A stretch of 64,000 nucleotides of DNA, taken from Prorocentrum cordatum (taxonomy: Eukaryota > Sar > Dinophyceae > Prorocentrales > Prorocentraceae). Below are positions 21,978 through 32,163 of the stretch, piece after piece (within the stretch, counting starts at the first letter, position 1; each line of letters begins with the position of its first letter). The position numbers were made by a program, and so were the translations under genes. The DNA lies in the NCBI GenBank assembly GCA_963575745.1, contig CAUYUJ010013914.1:372442-436441 (forward strand). Direction: 5' to 3'. The notes under the pieces are model-generated. The model was not told where the DNA came from. It worked only from the letters and a program-made list of their open reading frames with translations, and made no database searches.

Positions 21978-22330
21978 TAAGCGTTCCCCACAGGAGCGAT
22001 GAAACGACGCGGGCCTTGCGCGAGATGGCAGCGCGACCTCCCGCTGCGGCTCACACGGGCCGCCGGCGCGGAGGGGGAGAAGAAGGAGCGAGGAGGAGGA
22101 GAAGGAGGAGGAGAAGGAGGCGGCGGCGGAAGAGGAGGTCGAGGAGGAGGAGGAGGAGGAGGAGGAGGCGGAGGAGGAGAGGAGAGGAGGAGGAGGAGGA
22201 GGAGGAGGAGGAGGAGGAGGAGGAGGAGGAGGAGGAGGAGGAGGAGGCGCTGAAAAGGCGCGGGCCCTGCGCGAGATGGCAGCGCGACCCCCCGCTGCGG
22301 CTCACGCGGGCCGCCGGCGCCGCACGCTGG
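21978..22330 (+). repeat. Duplicated exon-like segment flanking a GGA tract
   Basis: GCGCGAGATGGCAGCGCGAC with about 60 bp of surrounding similarity occurs at 22013-22074 and 22258-22318. Between them lies 175 bp of (GGA)n (22079-22253). The first copy follows an acceptor-like GTTCCCCACAG. In one frame both copies read x-E-x-x-RALREMAARP. A third copy lies inverted at 22764-22822. Confidence 0.65.
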
Positions 22331-22378
22331 CAGCGGAGGCGGGGGCGCCGACGCGCGACCTCGACGCGGGGCTGCCTG

Positions 22379-22740
22379 CAGCAGGAGCTCGACCACGAGG
22401 AGCCTCCCGCAAGACACCCCGCCTTGAGATACTCCAGATTTCGCATTAAAAGGGAGGGGGTCTCAACCCTCCCAGCCGAAAAGTTTTAGACCCCCCCCCC
22501 CTGGGAGAACCCTCCAAAACATCGTCCCCAGACCCCCCCAGGCCCTCCAAGATAGCCTGGAAGAGACCCTTCCCGAAATGAGACCCCCCTCCCTATATTA
22601 CGAAATCTGGAGTGCCCCAGGATGTCCATCGTTTTTTGGTGCGGGGGCGTCACGCTTTCCATTGCGAAGCCATCGGTCTTAAACCCAGGGCACCCTGGAG
22701 GCAAGCAGGGTGTCTCGTGGCACGGGTCCGCGCCGAGTGG
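22379..22740 (+). mobile_element. Family C MITE interrupted by another element
   Basis: The left part CAGGAGCTCGACCACGAGGA...GCCTTGAGA and right part CCCCAGGATGTCCATCG...CACCCTGGAGGCAAGCAGGG together reconstruct a family C copy. The two parts are separated by the insert at 22430-22614. Terminal repeats have decayed. Confidence 0.7.
22430..22614. mobile_element. Fold-back element nested in a family C MITE
   Basis: TACTCCAGATTTCGCATTAA...GGGAGGGGGTCTC at the left is mirrored by GAGACCCCCCTCCC...ACGAAATCTGGAGTG at the right, giving about 33-bp inverted repeats around about 115 bp. The host sequence resumes exactly at both edges. No obvious target duplication. Confidence 0.8.
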
Positions 22741-22763
22741 CAGCAACCTCGGTACGGTCGCGA

Positions 22764-22822
22764 TGCCATCTCGCGCAAGGCCCGCGTCTTTTCATCGCTC
22801 CTGTGGGGAACGTTCTGGGAGT
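22764..22822 (-). repeat. Inverted third copy of the exon-like segment
   Basis: Read on the minus strand it is ACGTTCCCCACAGGAGCGAT...GCGCGAGATGGCATCGCGAC, matching the copy at 21980-22034 including its acceptor-like leader. The encoded peptide would be SDEKTRALREMASRP. Confidence 0.65.
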
Positions 22823-23214
22823 GAAGAGTGGCATAAAGAGTTCGGTACGCGCCACTGTCAGCGCAGACGAACCTGTTTGCTGGTGTCGCTCACGAGCGAG
22901 ACCCCTGTTCAACATGGTGGCCTGCCCGCAAGCCCGGCACCAGCGCCGCCTCCCTCGACACCTGCCGGGGGTTGCCGAAGTGGCCGTGTCCCACTGTGCG
23001 CCCAAACCGTCGTGCCTTTTATGAGCCAACGAGGTCCCGTCGGCCTCGGAAGGGGCGCTTGGCATGAAACAGACGCGGCCTGGGGAAAACCAAGAACCCA
23101 AGAACCAGCATTTTATCCTGAAAAGCTGTTCGAGAAACCCCTGGGTTCATGAAGGGCCCAGGGACCCTGAAAACGGCGCAAAAACCTCAGGACCCCTTTC
23201 CTTCGTGGCGAGAT
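22823..23214. other. Non-repetitive, no gene recognised
   Basis: Open frames without motifs. Confidence 0.35.
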
Positions 23215-23420
23215 GCTCCTGGAAGCCTCCCAAGTGGGGTCCGAGTGGGTGCGGTCGGAGGATCGCGCCGCATCGCCAATGTAGTAAAGACGTATCAGCG
23301 ACGCATGGGCGACGTTGGCGATGCATCGATGCTGTCGGCGTGGGAGAATTTGGGAGCTACATCAGGGCGCATCGTCGGTGCATCGGCGACGTCGGCGCAT
23401 GCCGCCGACCCCATCTCCGA
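23215..23420. repeat. GCATCGGCGATGC palindrome family
   Basis: GGTCGGAGGATCGCGCCGCATCGCC opens a segment of imperfect GCATCGGCGACG motifs and a GTCGGCGTGG core. The same layout occurs at 24000, 36752 and 54005. Confidence 0.65.
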
Positions 23421-23999
23421 CCTGCCTGGGAGCCTGGAGCTCTGGCAGCTGCGGGGCCTCCCTGGGAGTTCTGGAGGCACCGCAGGAGCAGAGACACGAC
23501 TCGGAGGGTGCAATAGGTGTCCTTAGCCCCAAGGTGCCTCCAGCTTTTCGCTATCTGTTGCAACCGCTGGGGCCCTCTGGGCCTCGTTATGGGGTGCTCT
23601 GGAGGCCGTGGGGGCAAACTTGAAAAGCTGGGGGGGCACCTCCCCTGAGATCCGACATTGCGACGGCATTGCAGCATCGAAAACAATCACGACTGGAGCC
23701 CCAAACCCCTTCTTCCTGTGGCACGTGTTCGAACCGGATCCACCTGTGAAGGTCCCGGAGCCCGAATCTGGGCAAAAAACGTCCATTGCCCGGATCTCAG
23801 GGTCTTGGGAAGCAGCTCTTGGGGGGTCTTCGTCAGAACGATCATGTGAAAGGTACGAACGGCGATGAAGGGGCCTCTGAATCGGATTAGTAGGCCGACT
23901 ACAACCAGGATTCAACAGGATTTCAGCGGGACTAATCCAGATTCGGCCAGTTTTCGACCAAGGACATACCAGCGCCGCACGTGGATCAAACATCAAAGG
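23421..23999. other. Non-repetitive, no gene recognised
   Basis: GC-rich sequence with no recognised motif. Confidence 0.35.
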
Positions 24000-24210
24000 A
24001 ATTGCACTCGAACAGAGCCTCTTATAAGGCTGGGCTCGAGGTGGGTTCGGAGGACTGCACTGAATCGCCGGCACATCGCCGATGCATCGGCGATGCATCG
24101 GCGACGTAGGGAATGCAGCAGCGATGCCGGCGTGGCGAAAGTCGAGATCCTCATCGAGCCGCATCGCCGATGCATCGCCGATGCGGCGTGATCTCCCGGC
24201 CCCATCAGCT
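24000..24210. repeat. GCATCGGCGATGC palindrome family
   Basis: Multiple CATCGCCGATGCATCGGCGATG palindromes surround the core GCCGGCGTGGCGAAAGTCGA. The segment ends GCGGCGTGATCTCCCGGCCC followed by CATCAGCTCGGA, like the end of the 36752 copy. Confidence 0.7.
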
Positions 24211-24403
24211 CGGATCCGACTGGTAAGGCCCGGAGGGGTGTTCGGGGCATAACTCGGGCCTCGGGCGGCCGTTCGGCACGCTCATGGCACCCCCGAAACG
24301 CTCTCGACGAGGCGCGGCTGCGGAGTGGGGAAGATCTCGAAGCACGAGCCAAACCAAAAGAACACGTAGGCCAACTGGTCCCGATCTGAAAGGCCTAGAC
24401 ATA

Positions 24404-24544
24404 CAGTGGAGGTCAGACCACAGGGAACCTTGCACAAGACACCCAACCCTGGGATCCCAGGACGCCCATTGATTTTCGATGTGCAAACGTCACGCTTTCC
24501 ATAGCAAAACCATAGAACCCAAAGCACTCTGGAGGCCCCGACTG
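24404..24544 (+). mobile_element. Family C TA-flanked MITE, internally deleted
   Basis: CAGTGGAGGTCAGACC...CGACTG is flanked by TA (24402-24403 and 24545-24546). It lacks about 35 bp of the right side. About 30 bp of flanking sequence (GGCCAACTGGTCCCGATCTG / GGACAACTGGTCCCAATCTG) is directly repeated on both sides. Confidence 0.75.
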
Positions 24545-24689
24545 TAGGACAACTGGTCCCAATCTGAGAGGCCACACCTGAAGGGTCTGGCACCACCCGA
24601 AAACCATGGCAAGAGCCCCAATTAGCCTCGCTCGGCAGCGACGGGCGCGGTGGCCCAGCGGGCGCGATGGCGGCGGATGGGGAGAGAAC

Positions 24690-24930
24690 AGAAGACGGAG
24701 GGGCAGAATGAGGAGGAGGTAGAAGGAAAGAGGGAGGAGGGAGGAGGAGAGGGGGAGACGGGAGGGAGGAGGATTATGAGGAGGAGGGGGAGGAGGAGGA
24801 GGAGAGGCACGCGCGGGCGGAGGAGGGTGGTGGCTCCTTTTGCTCCCAGGAGGGGGAGGAGGAGGAGGAGGAGGAGGAGGAGGAGGAGGAGGAGGAGGAG
24901 GAGGAGGAGGAGGAGGAGGAGGAGGGGCAC
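24690..24930. repeat. (GGA)n polypurine tract
   Basis: Interrupted AGGAGG units, then an uninterrupted GGA run at about 24848-24922. Confidence 0.93.
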
Positions 24931-24984
24931 CCATGGAAACCCAGGGGATACCCTACCCTCTGGCACCACCCGAAAGCCCTTGGC

Positions 24985-25510
24985 AGGGAGCCCGCGCCTC
25001 GCGCGGCAGCGACGGGGCCCTCTGCCGCACCACCGCGCCGAAGGCCATCCGAGGGCCCGCCGCGCCCGGGGGACGCCAGCCGGGCGGCTGCGCCACGGGT
25101 GCTGCTCTGGCCGGCGGGCCCTGGAAACGACAGGGCCGTTTTGTTACCGGTTCCGTTGTGCCGTTTTTTTTTGCGGGTTCCGACGCCGTTTCTTTACCGG
25201 TCCCGTCGCCGTTTTTTGACCGGCTCCGGCTCCGGTTCCACTCCTGGGGCAGTTTTTTTGCCGTTTCCGGTCGCCGTTTTCTTGCCGTTTCCATTTTCAA
25301 GGTCAAGGGACATCTTTTTGGAAACGGTGAAAAAAACGGCCCGGCCGTTTCCGGGGCCCGCAAAGCCAGCCGGGCGTCTGCGCCACGGGTGCTGCTCTGG
25401 CCGGCGGGGCTCCCCTCGCGGGCCTCCCCCTGCCTGCTGCTGCCCCTCTGCGCTGCCAGGTCCCCAGACGTGCTCGCGGCGTGAAAAAAATATCCCGGCA
25501 AAGCAGCCTA
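24985..25510. other. No gene; 35-bp direct duplication
   Basis: CTGCGCCACGGGTGCTGCTC...GGCCGGCGGG occurs at about 25089-25123 and 25377-25411. Between them are degenerate ACCGGTTCCG / GCCGTTTTT motifs. Confidence 0.5.
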
Positions 25511-25612
25511 ACAGCGATGTGTAGGATTATATCTGGAAGCATTCCCCTTAAGATTCAGATGAGAATCCAGTTGTAGAATTCTGCTGTTCTCGCAGTCGTA
25601 GTCGCATTCGCG

Positions 25613-26128
25613 ATGACAGTCGCAGTGGCAACGGCAGTCGCAGTCACAGCCTCAGCCTCAGCCTGCCTCAGCCTCAGCCTCAGCCTGCCTCAGCCTCAGC
25701 CTGCCTCAGCCTCAGCCTCAGCCTGCTTCAGCCTCAGCCTCAGTCTGCCTCAGCCTCGGCCTCAGCCTCAGCCTGCCTCAGCCTCAGCCTGCATCAGCCT
25801 CAGCCTCAGCCTCAGCCTGCCTCAGCATCAGCCTGCCTCAGCCTCAGCCTCAGCCTGCCTCAGCCTCAGCCTCAGCCTGCTTCAGCCTCAGCCTCAGTCT
25901 GCCTTCAGCCTCGGCCTCAGCCTCAGCCTGCCTCAGCCTCAGCCTGCATCAGCCTCAGCCTCAGCCTCAGCCTGCCTCAGCCTCAGCCTGCCTCAGCCTC
26001 AGCCTCAGCCTGCCTCAGCCTCAGCCTCAGCCTGCTTCAGCCTCAGCCTCAGTCTGCCTTCAGCCTCGGCCTCAGCCTCAGCCTGCCTCAGCCTCAGCCT
26101 GCCCCAGCCTCACAAATCAGCCTGCCTC
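25613..26128. repeat. CAGCCT / CTGCCTCAGCCT minisatellite
   Basis: About 515 bp of CAGCCT hexamers punctuated by TGCCTCAGCC and TGCTTCAGCC. Higher-order blocks repeat (compare 25730-25900 with 25900-26050). The Ser/Ala/Leu-rich frame is repeat translation. Confidence 0.93.
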
Positions 26129-26130
26129 AG

Positions 26131-26563
26131 CATTCAAAATGTGGCCCGGGAATGGAGTTCTGGGAACTCGAAGAACACAAAGTGGCCTACAGTTGGCTCT
26201 GGGCATTCAAAATCATGCCCAGGAATGGAGTTCTGGGAACTCGAAGACCACGAAGTGGCCTACAGTTGGCTCCGGGCATTCACATCATGCCCAGGAATGG
26301 AGTATGGGAACTCGAAGACCACGAAGTGGCCTACAGTTGGCTCCGGGCATTCAAAATCATGCCCAGGAATGGAAGTCTGGGAACTCGAAGACCACGAAGT
26401 GGCCTACAGTTGGCTCCGGGCATTCAAAATCATGCCCAGGAATGGAAGTCTGGGAACTCGAAGACCACGAAGTGGCCTACAGTTGGCTCCGGGCATTCAA
26501 AATCATGCCCAGGAATGGAGTTCTGGGAACTCGAAGACCACGAAGTGCGTTACTGTTTGCTAA
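26131..26563. repeat. 73-bp tandem repeat, six units
   Basis: GGGCATTCAAAATCATGCCC recurs at about 26131, 26203, 26276, 26347, 26420 and 26493. Units are nearly identical (AACTCGAAGACCACGAAGTGG), so the array is young compared with the one at 19791. Confidence 0.95.
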
Positions 26564-26669
26564 AGAAGGAGTCCCCGGATCCCGTCCGGCATCTGCCCAG
26601 ACCCCCCTGGGGAGTCATGATGCTCTCTTTTGAAACCACTAGAAGCCTATCAGGTTTCGCTGCTAGGTA

Positions 26670-26830
26670 ATCAGGACGGGAAGATTTCCAAATTTTCGGC
26701 CTCGGGGTGCCCTCGCCGGGCCCCGGGACCGTCAAAAAACTACTCAGGATGAAAAACACGTCCTGGGGAAAGGGTCGGGACTTCCGGGGACGCCGTCCTG
26801 AAAAAATCAAGACGTCGCATGTCTGGGACT
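26670..26830 (+). repeat. DR-1 dispersed repeat
   Basis: GGGACCGTCAAAAAACTACT, CAGGATGAAAAACACGTCC, GGAAAGGGTCGGGACTTCCG and GAAAAAATCAAGACGTCGCA follow one another as in the consensus. This is the best-preserved plus-strand copy. Confidence 0.75.
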
Positions 26831-27233
26831 GTAGAGGCCCGTCCAAGGAGGCCTGCTCGCAGGTTGCATGGGGGTTTGTGACGCAGTGCCGCTGGCGCGC
26901 GCGGGGCGTGCCGCAATGCTGAGCGAGAGCTCACGAGCATAATTAATCCACGCTCGCCTGCCAAGCACTCACCTCTCGCACAGGCGGCCTGCTTCCGCCT
27001 CCTCTCCCGCTTCCGCCACAACTATGGGAGCCGCCCGCGCACATGCACCACACACACACACACACGATAACTTTGAGCGTCGCGGGCGGGGCGAGAAAGC
27101 CACGCGGCCGTTCGGCAAATGCCCCCGACGGGCCGACGTAGGGCTAGGCAAAGAAGAGAAGCCGACGGGCCCTCACTGCGCAAGCACCGCAGCGGGGTGG
27201 CGGCGCCAGCGGGCCAGAGGCGGCGGCGGCAGC

Positions 27234-27234
<1 letters not shown>

Positions 27235-27280
<46 letters not shown>

Positions 27281-27282
27281 CG
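27235..27282. repeat. (TA)n microsatellite
   Basis: About 20 TA units followed by CACACACGCGCGC. Confidence 0.95.
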
Positions 27283-27307
27283 CGCTTCGCGCGCGCTTAG
27301 GTTCTAG

Positions 27308-27401
27308 CGCGGACTTCCCCGATTGTGAACGCGAGCTCGCACAGAAGAGGGACAGGCGGATCGGTCGCAGCATCATCGACAAGTCGCAGCAGCTTCAAGG
27401 A
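27308..27401 (+). CDS. Candidate short exon
   Basis: Between a GGTTCTAG acceptor-like end and CTTCAAG|GATGG, one frame reads SADFPDCERELAQKRDRRIG then RSIIDKSQQLQ, a charged helix-like peptide that differs in character from the repeat sequence around it. No family recognised. The exon borders are inferred and the stretch is short, so chance is a serious alternative. Confidence 0.22.
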
Positions 27402-27599
27402 TGGAGGGGCGGCTGTTTGTTTTCAAAACGTGACTATCGCCCCAGCGCCGCGTGCTTTCCGATGTCGGTGTTTGCAGCCGCTGGCAGGACCGAGGGCGGC
27501 TCCTCTTCAACACGTGGTAGGCGCCCTGGCGCCGCACCGCCTTGGGGCCCTCGTGGGCCGCCCAGGGCCCTCGTGTAAGCCTCTTCGGCTATCTTCGAG

Positions 27600-27690
27600 C
27601 TGTCTTGGAGACCTCTTCCTCCTCCTCGCCCCCCTCCTCCTCCTCCTCCCACTCCAGCTCTCTCTCCTCCTGATCTTCATCCTCCTCCTG
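27600..27690. repeat. Degenerate CCT tract
   Basis: CCTCCTCCTCGCCCCCCTCC-type sequence of about 90 bp. Confidence 0.7.
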
Positions 27691-27829
27691 CAACGTGTTC
27701 CGGAAGGCTCCCGCCGGAACATGCTGTGAACAAGTGCTGTCACTGCTCCCGCCACCGTGCCCTGGGTGGTGGGTCTGAGGCCTCATGGGTGTTGGTTTGG
27801 ATCTCGTGGTTGGCCTGTCGGGGACGTCG

Positions 27830-28700
27830 TGAAGGCAGTTTCGCAGTTTCTCGGTAGCCGTTTTGGGACCGTTGTGGGGCCTCCTCGGGGCTGTTTTGTG
27901 GCCTCTTTAGGCCTCGTTTGGGCCTCCTGGGTGCCTCTTGGGGGCCTCCTGGGGCCTCTTGGGGGCTCCTTGGGGCACCCTTCAAGCCGGAGGGTCGAAT
28001 CTTGGAGTCGTGGTCCCCGTCTTGGGCGCATCTTGGGGCCGTCTTGGGGCTCTGTTGGGCTGTCTTGGGCGACTCTGGGGCCCTCTTGGGGCCCTCTTGG
28101 GCCGTCTTGGGGCGCTCCTGGGGGCCTATTGAGCCGTCTTGGAACGTCGGACAGCCGAAAAGGCTGGAAGGTCAAAATCGTTCGAAAACCTTCGTATTTT
28201 TGACGATTTCGGCCTCTTGAAGCGCTCTGGAGAAGCGTCTTGAAGCGTCGTGGAGTGCCTTGGGGGGCCTCTCGGGCCGTCTTGGGCCTATCTTGGGCGT
28301 CCTGGAGCGGTCTTTCGGCGACTCCGGGCCCGCTTGGGCCGTCTTGGGGCTCTCTTCGCCCGTCTTGAGCGCGTTTTGGGCCGTCTTGGGGCCCTCCAGA
28401 GCCGTCTTGAGCCCCTCTTGGAAGCCTCGTGGGCTCTCTTGGGGCGTCCGCGGGGGGCCTTTGAGCCGTCGTGGAGCGTCGGAAAGCCGAGAAGGCGGGA
28501 AAAGCAACATGTGTCCAAAACCTTCATAAAATAAACGATTTCGGCCTCTTGAAGCGCTTTGGAGAGGCGTCTTGAAGCGTCGTGGAGTGCCTTGGGGGGC
28601 CTCTCGGGTTGTCTTGAGCCTATCTTGGGCGTCCTGGAGCGGTCTTTCGGCGACTTGGGGCCCGCTTGGGCCGTCTTGGGAGCCTCTGGATGCCCTCCTG
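27830..28700. repeat. Degenerate CCGTCTTGGG array, inverse of the 429-bp satellite
   Basis: GTCTTGGGGCCCTCTTGGGC motifs are the complement of the CCAAGACGG motifs at 1617-3830. The AT-richer spacer (GGAAGGTCAAAATCG...GACGATTTCGGCC) is the complement of the spacer there. GATTTCGGCCTCTTGAAGCG recurs at 28204 and 28537, a 333-bp unit. Confidence 0.8.
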
Positions 28701-28859
28701 GACTATTTTGGACCTCCCCGGCCGCCCCGTCCTCCCATGGGGGGTTGGAGGCGGCGGCCTCCGAGGCCCAGGACGCGGAAACCCTGTGAAAACACAGGGA
28801 AAATGAGCCCCCGTCCCCCCATGGGGGGTGGGGGCACCTGTCCTGGGGCCCCCGGCCTC

Positions 28860-28865
28860 GCCCCC

Positions 28866-28906
<41 letters not shown>

Positions 28907-28960
28907 TGTATATGTATATATATACACAAACACATACAAACACACACACACACAAACAAA
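28860..28960. repeat. (TA)n and CACA microsatellite
   Basis: TATATA units, then ACACAAACACATAC-type repeats. Confidence 0.9.
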
Positions 28961-28987
28961 ATCACACATGCAAAACAACCTGTATAC

Positions 28988-29966
28988 GCTATACGACCAC
29001 CCTTCGGGTGATGAGGAGGTTGGGGGGGCAACAAGAGGCAGCCTCGGACAACTGAGAGGATTGAGGTGGCGACGATGCGAGACGACGATGCAAGACACCG
29101 AGGGGACACCACGGCGGGCCACCCCGGGCCACCGCCCGCGGACACCGACGGGACACCACGGCGGGACGCCACGGCGGGACGCCACGGCGGGACACCCCCG
29201 GCCACGCCGGGCCCACCAGAGGGGCGGTCGTTTTTGTCGTAACCCGAGCTGGCCGCGGGGTCGCTCCTCTCGCTCGACCACGCAGCCTCGCCTCGCCCGC
29301 GCCCGCGACACGAACCCGACACCGAAACCGATTTCCTGGTGGGAGGCTCTCCATCCCATTGCGATCTCACTCCCCGATCTCCGATATATGTGTATCTATA
29401 CTACCTATACCCTATACGATCACCCTTCGGGTGATAAGGAGGGTGGGGGGGGAAGAACCAACCGAGGACAACCGCGACAATTGTGATGGTGGCGATACTG
29501 GTGATGCGCTCACGACTTGGCGAGGATCTTCAAGACGACCATGCTGACGACAATGCCCCCAGGACCGACGGAACATCGACGGGACACCGACAGGACACCG
29601 ACGGGACACCCACTGGACACCGTCGGGACACCGTCGGGACACCGACGGGACACCGACGGGAAACCGACGGGACACCGACGGGACACCGACGGGACACCGA
29701 CGGAACACGGACGCAACACCAACCACGGCGGGACACCCCCGGCCACCGCCCGCAGACACCAGGGGACACCGACGGGACACCACGGCGGGACACCCCCGGC
29801 CACGCTGAGCCCACCAGAGAGGCGCCCTTTTGTCTTAACCCGCCCTCGCCAAAGCGGAGTCATTCCTCTCGCTCGCCCGCACCCGCGAGACGAACACGAC
29901 ACCGAAACCAATTTTTCGGTGGGGGGCCGTCCCACTGCGATCCCACTCCCCGACCTCCGGTAGATA
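28988..29966. repeat. Direct duplication with an expanded 11-bp minisatellite
   Basis: Both halves start with ACCACCCTTCGGGTGATGAG-like sequence (28988 and 29408) and end with GACACCGAAACC...CACTCCCCGA (29320-29380 and 29900-29960). The second half contains about 15 ACACCGACGGG units (29570-29715). The first has only a few CGGGACACCACGG units at the same place. Confidence 0.8.
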
Positions 29967-30199
29967 CACAACGGTGAACACGGCCAAGGGGCGACCGCAC
30001 TGGAGAGTTCTCTACCCCACCTCCCCCAAACGCCCTCGGGTCACGAGCAAAATCCTGACGAACAGATTGTCGGGCGCCCCTTTGGGGCCCGAAAGCGCCC
30101 CTTTGGGAGCCCTCGAGTACCTAGCGGGCCCCTGTTCGGCAGCCCTCGCAGCCCCCTCCATTTACTTATCGCCCCCCTCGCGCGCCCCCCAGTTGCGGC

Positions 30200-30450
30200 C
30201 TCCGGGAGCACTCGCCGGGCCCTGGGACTGTCAAGAACGAGTCAGGATGAAACACTGGTCCTGCAGGGGGAAGGGGTGGAGACCCCTGGGGGTCCCAGAC
30301 CCCCGACGCCGCGATTTTTTCACAACGTCGACCCCCAAAGGTCTGGACCCCTTGCCCGGGACCGGTTTCTCATCATGAGTCGTTTTTGTTGAAGATCCCA
30401 AGGCCCAGTGAGGGTCCGTGGAGGCCGAAAAGAGCGAACACCCTCCCGTC
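30200..30450. repeat. Two DR-1 copies head to head
   Basis: Plus-strand motifs (TCAAGAACGAGTCAGGATGA, GGGGTGGAGACCCCTGGGGG) are followed by their inverse (GTCGACCCCCAAAGGTCTGG, GACCGGTTTCTCATCATGAG), forming an imperfect palindrome centred near 30310. Confidence 0.75.
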
Positions 30451-30654
30451 GTGATGTTTGGCGGCGAGCAAGGGGGGAAAAGAGAAGGAGAAGGCCTTCT
30501 CGGAAGGCGGCGGGACTTCTCAGAAGCCCTCGCGCCTCCTGAGAAATTTTTCACTCACTTCGGGGAAGGCTCAGGAAACTTCTCAGAAGACCGGGGACTT
30601 CCGAGCCTTCTGAAAAGACCCGCCGCTTCTCACTTCCCTCCCTCGCTCGCCGCC

Positions 30655-30800
30655 GAGATTTTTTCACAACACGAGGTCTGGGGTCCACGTCATGAAAAAA
30701 TCATGGCGTCGGGGTCTGGGCCTCTCGTTGGGGCGAAACCAGAGACACGACGAGTGGTCATCGGCAAGCTTCGGCCTCTCTGGGGGCCCTCACTGAGCCT
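30655..30800. repeat. DR-1 fragment
   Basis: GAGATTTTTTCACAACACGA and CATGAAAAAATCATGGCGTC, with a short palindrome, then CTTCGGCCTCTCTGGGGGCC. Confidence 0.55.
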
Positions 30801-30994
30801 CGGGACAATGCCTTGAGATATGTTGAAAGTGTTTGGGATAACGGTCGTCTCCCGGGGAGGAGCGGGTCGGGGGCCCCAGGTAACGGTGACGGCTGGGCGG
30901 GGGGAGGGACATGCGAGAGCCGCGACATACTTCTGAGCAGCACTTCCCTTCGTGGCGGAAGGTACGACGGGCGGTATTCGGCATGTTTCGACCT

Positions 30995-31181
30995 CCAGCT
31001 TGGCTCATGTTGCCTCCATCGCATCCCAGAATTAATTTCGAGCACCCAGAAAAGTATCGAAACAGTGTCGAACGAGTATCGCCTCCCAGGGCCCCACACG
31101 TGGAAACCCTCCAGTTTCGGTTCATTCTTGGCGCTCGGAATTCTTTCTGGTGGTCAAGGCTAAAGTAGTTTGGAACACCTA
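30995..31181 (+). repeat. DR-2 dispersed repeat, copy 2
   Basis: Same motif order as 17766-17956: CGAAACAGTGTCGAACGAGT, ATCGCCTCCCAG, CCCTCCAGTTTCGGT, TCTTTCTGGTGGTCAAGGCT. Confidence 0.7.
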
Positions 31182-31384
31182 AAAGCTTGGCGTCGATACC
31201 CCCCCAAGGGAAGCCCTGGAGATCCCACAGCAGAACGCTGCTCGGACGACGTCGCCCTCGCTGACCCTCAAGCTTCCACGCGGCCGTCCGAGCTGAACCC
31301 CTCGTGTCTTTCGTCCTGGGTCGGAGATTTCCTGACCCGGGTCAATCCAGACCTGGGTCAGTCAGGCCTTGTAAGATCCTGTGG

Positions 31385-31522
31385 GTGTTAGGTGTTGGGT
31401 GTTAAGTGTTAGGATTAGGTGTTAGGTGTTGGGTGTTAGGGTTAGGTGTTAGGTGTTAGGGTTAGGTGATAGGGTTAGGGTTTGGTGTTAGGGTTAGGTG
31501 TTAGGGTTAGGTGTTAGGGTTA
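31385..31522 (+). repeat. Degenerate telomere-like repeats
   Basis: About 138 bp of TTAGGTG, TTAGGG, TTGGGTG and GTTAAG units. Dinoflagellates and many algae use TTTAGGG at telomeres. This array lies inside the window, so it would be interstitial, or a TTAGGTG minisatellite of other origin. Confidence 0.6.
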
Positions 31523-31736
31523 CATACGTGCTACAGGTATACCGATCAGTAAACTTCAACGAAGTCAGAAGTGGTAGTACTTCGTCCAAACGGGCAGAAA
31601 TACAAAATTCTCCGTTCAAAGGCCACCGGGGGCAACATCCTGCAAGATCCCGCACCCGAACCCGGGTCCATGCGGCCCTGGCCCTGCAGGATCCCCTGCA
31701 AGCTCTGGCGCTCTGGCTGACCCCCCGTGTGCATGG

Positions 31737-31944
31737 AGCCTGTTTTTTTTTAGACTCTGGCAAGTTTACTTGCACGGACGGGGGGGGGGGCTGAGCCTGA
31801 AGCAAGCCGCAAACGACTTGCACGTTCGGGAGGGCGCGGAAATCACGCAAGTCGAAAGGCACTTGCACGCTAGTATTCGCTTGAAGAGGGGCGAGGGGGT
31901 GGGTGGGGGGGCGAACGCCATGCAAGTAAACCTGCCAGAGTCTA
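31737..31944. mobile_element. Family B fold-back element, right tip missing
   Basis: AGCCTGTTTTTTTTTAGACT then CTGGCAAGTTTACTTGCA at the left. ATGCAAGTAAACCTGCCAGA then GTCTA at the right. The final A-run and CAGGCT are replaced by GGGTTTGGTGTTAGGG. The interior shares ACGACTTGCACGTTCGGGAG with the intact copy at 54556. Confidence 0.82.
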
Positions 31945-32163
31945 GGGTTTGGTGTTAGGGTTACGTACGTGTTACAGGTATAACGATCAGTAATCTTAAA
32001 CGAATTCAGAAAAGGTAGTACTTCGTCCAAAACGGCACAAATACAACATTCTCCGTTAAAAAGGCCTGGCAAAATCCTGCACCCGAAACCGGGTCCATGC
32101 GGCCCTGGCCCTGCAGGATCCCCTGCAAACTCTGGCGCTCTGGCTGACCCCCCGTGTGCATGG

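Noticed and set aside
31385-31522. True chromosome end
   Set aside because: The repeat is degenerate and flanked on both sides by tens of kilobases of other sequence.
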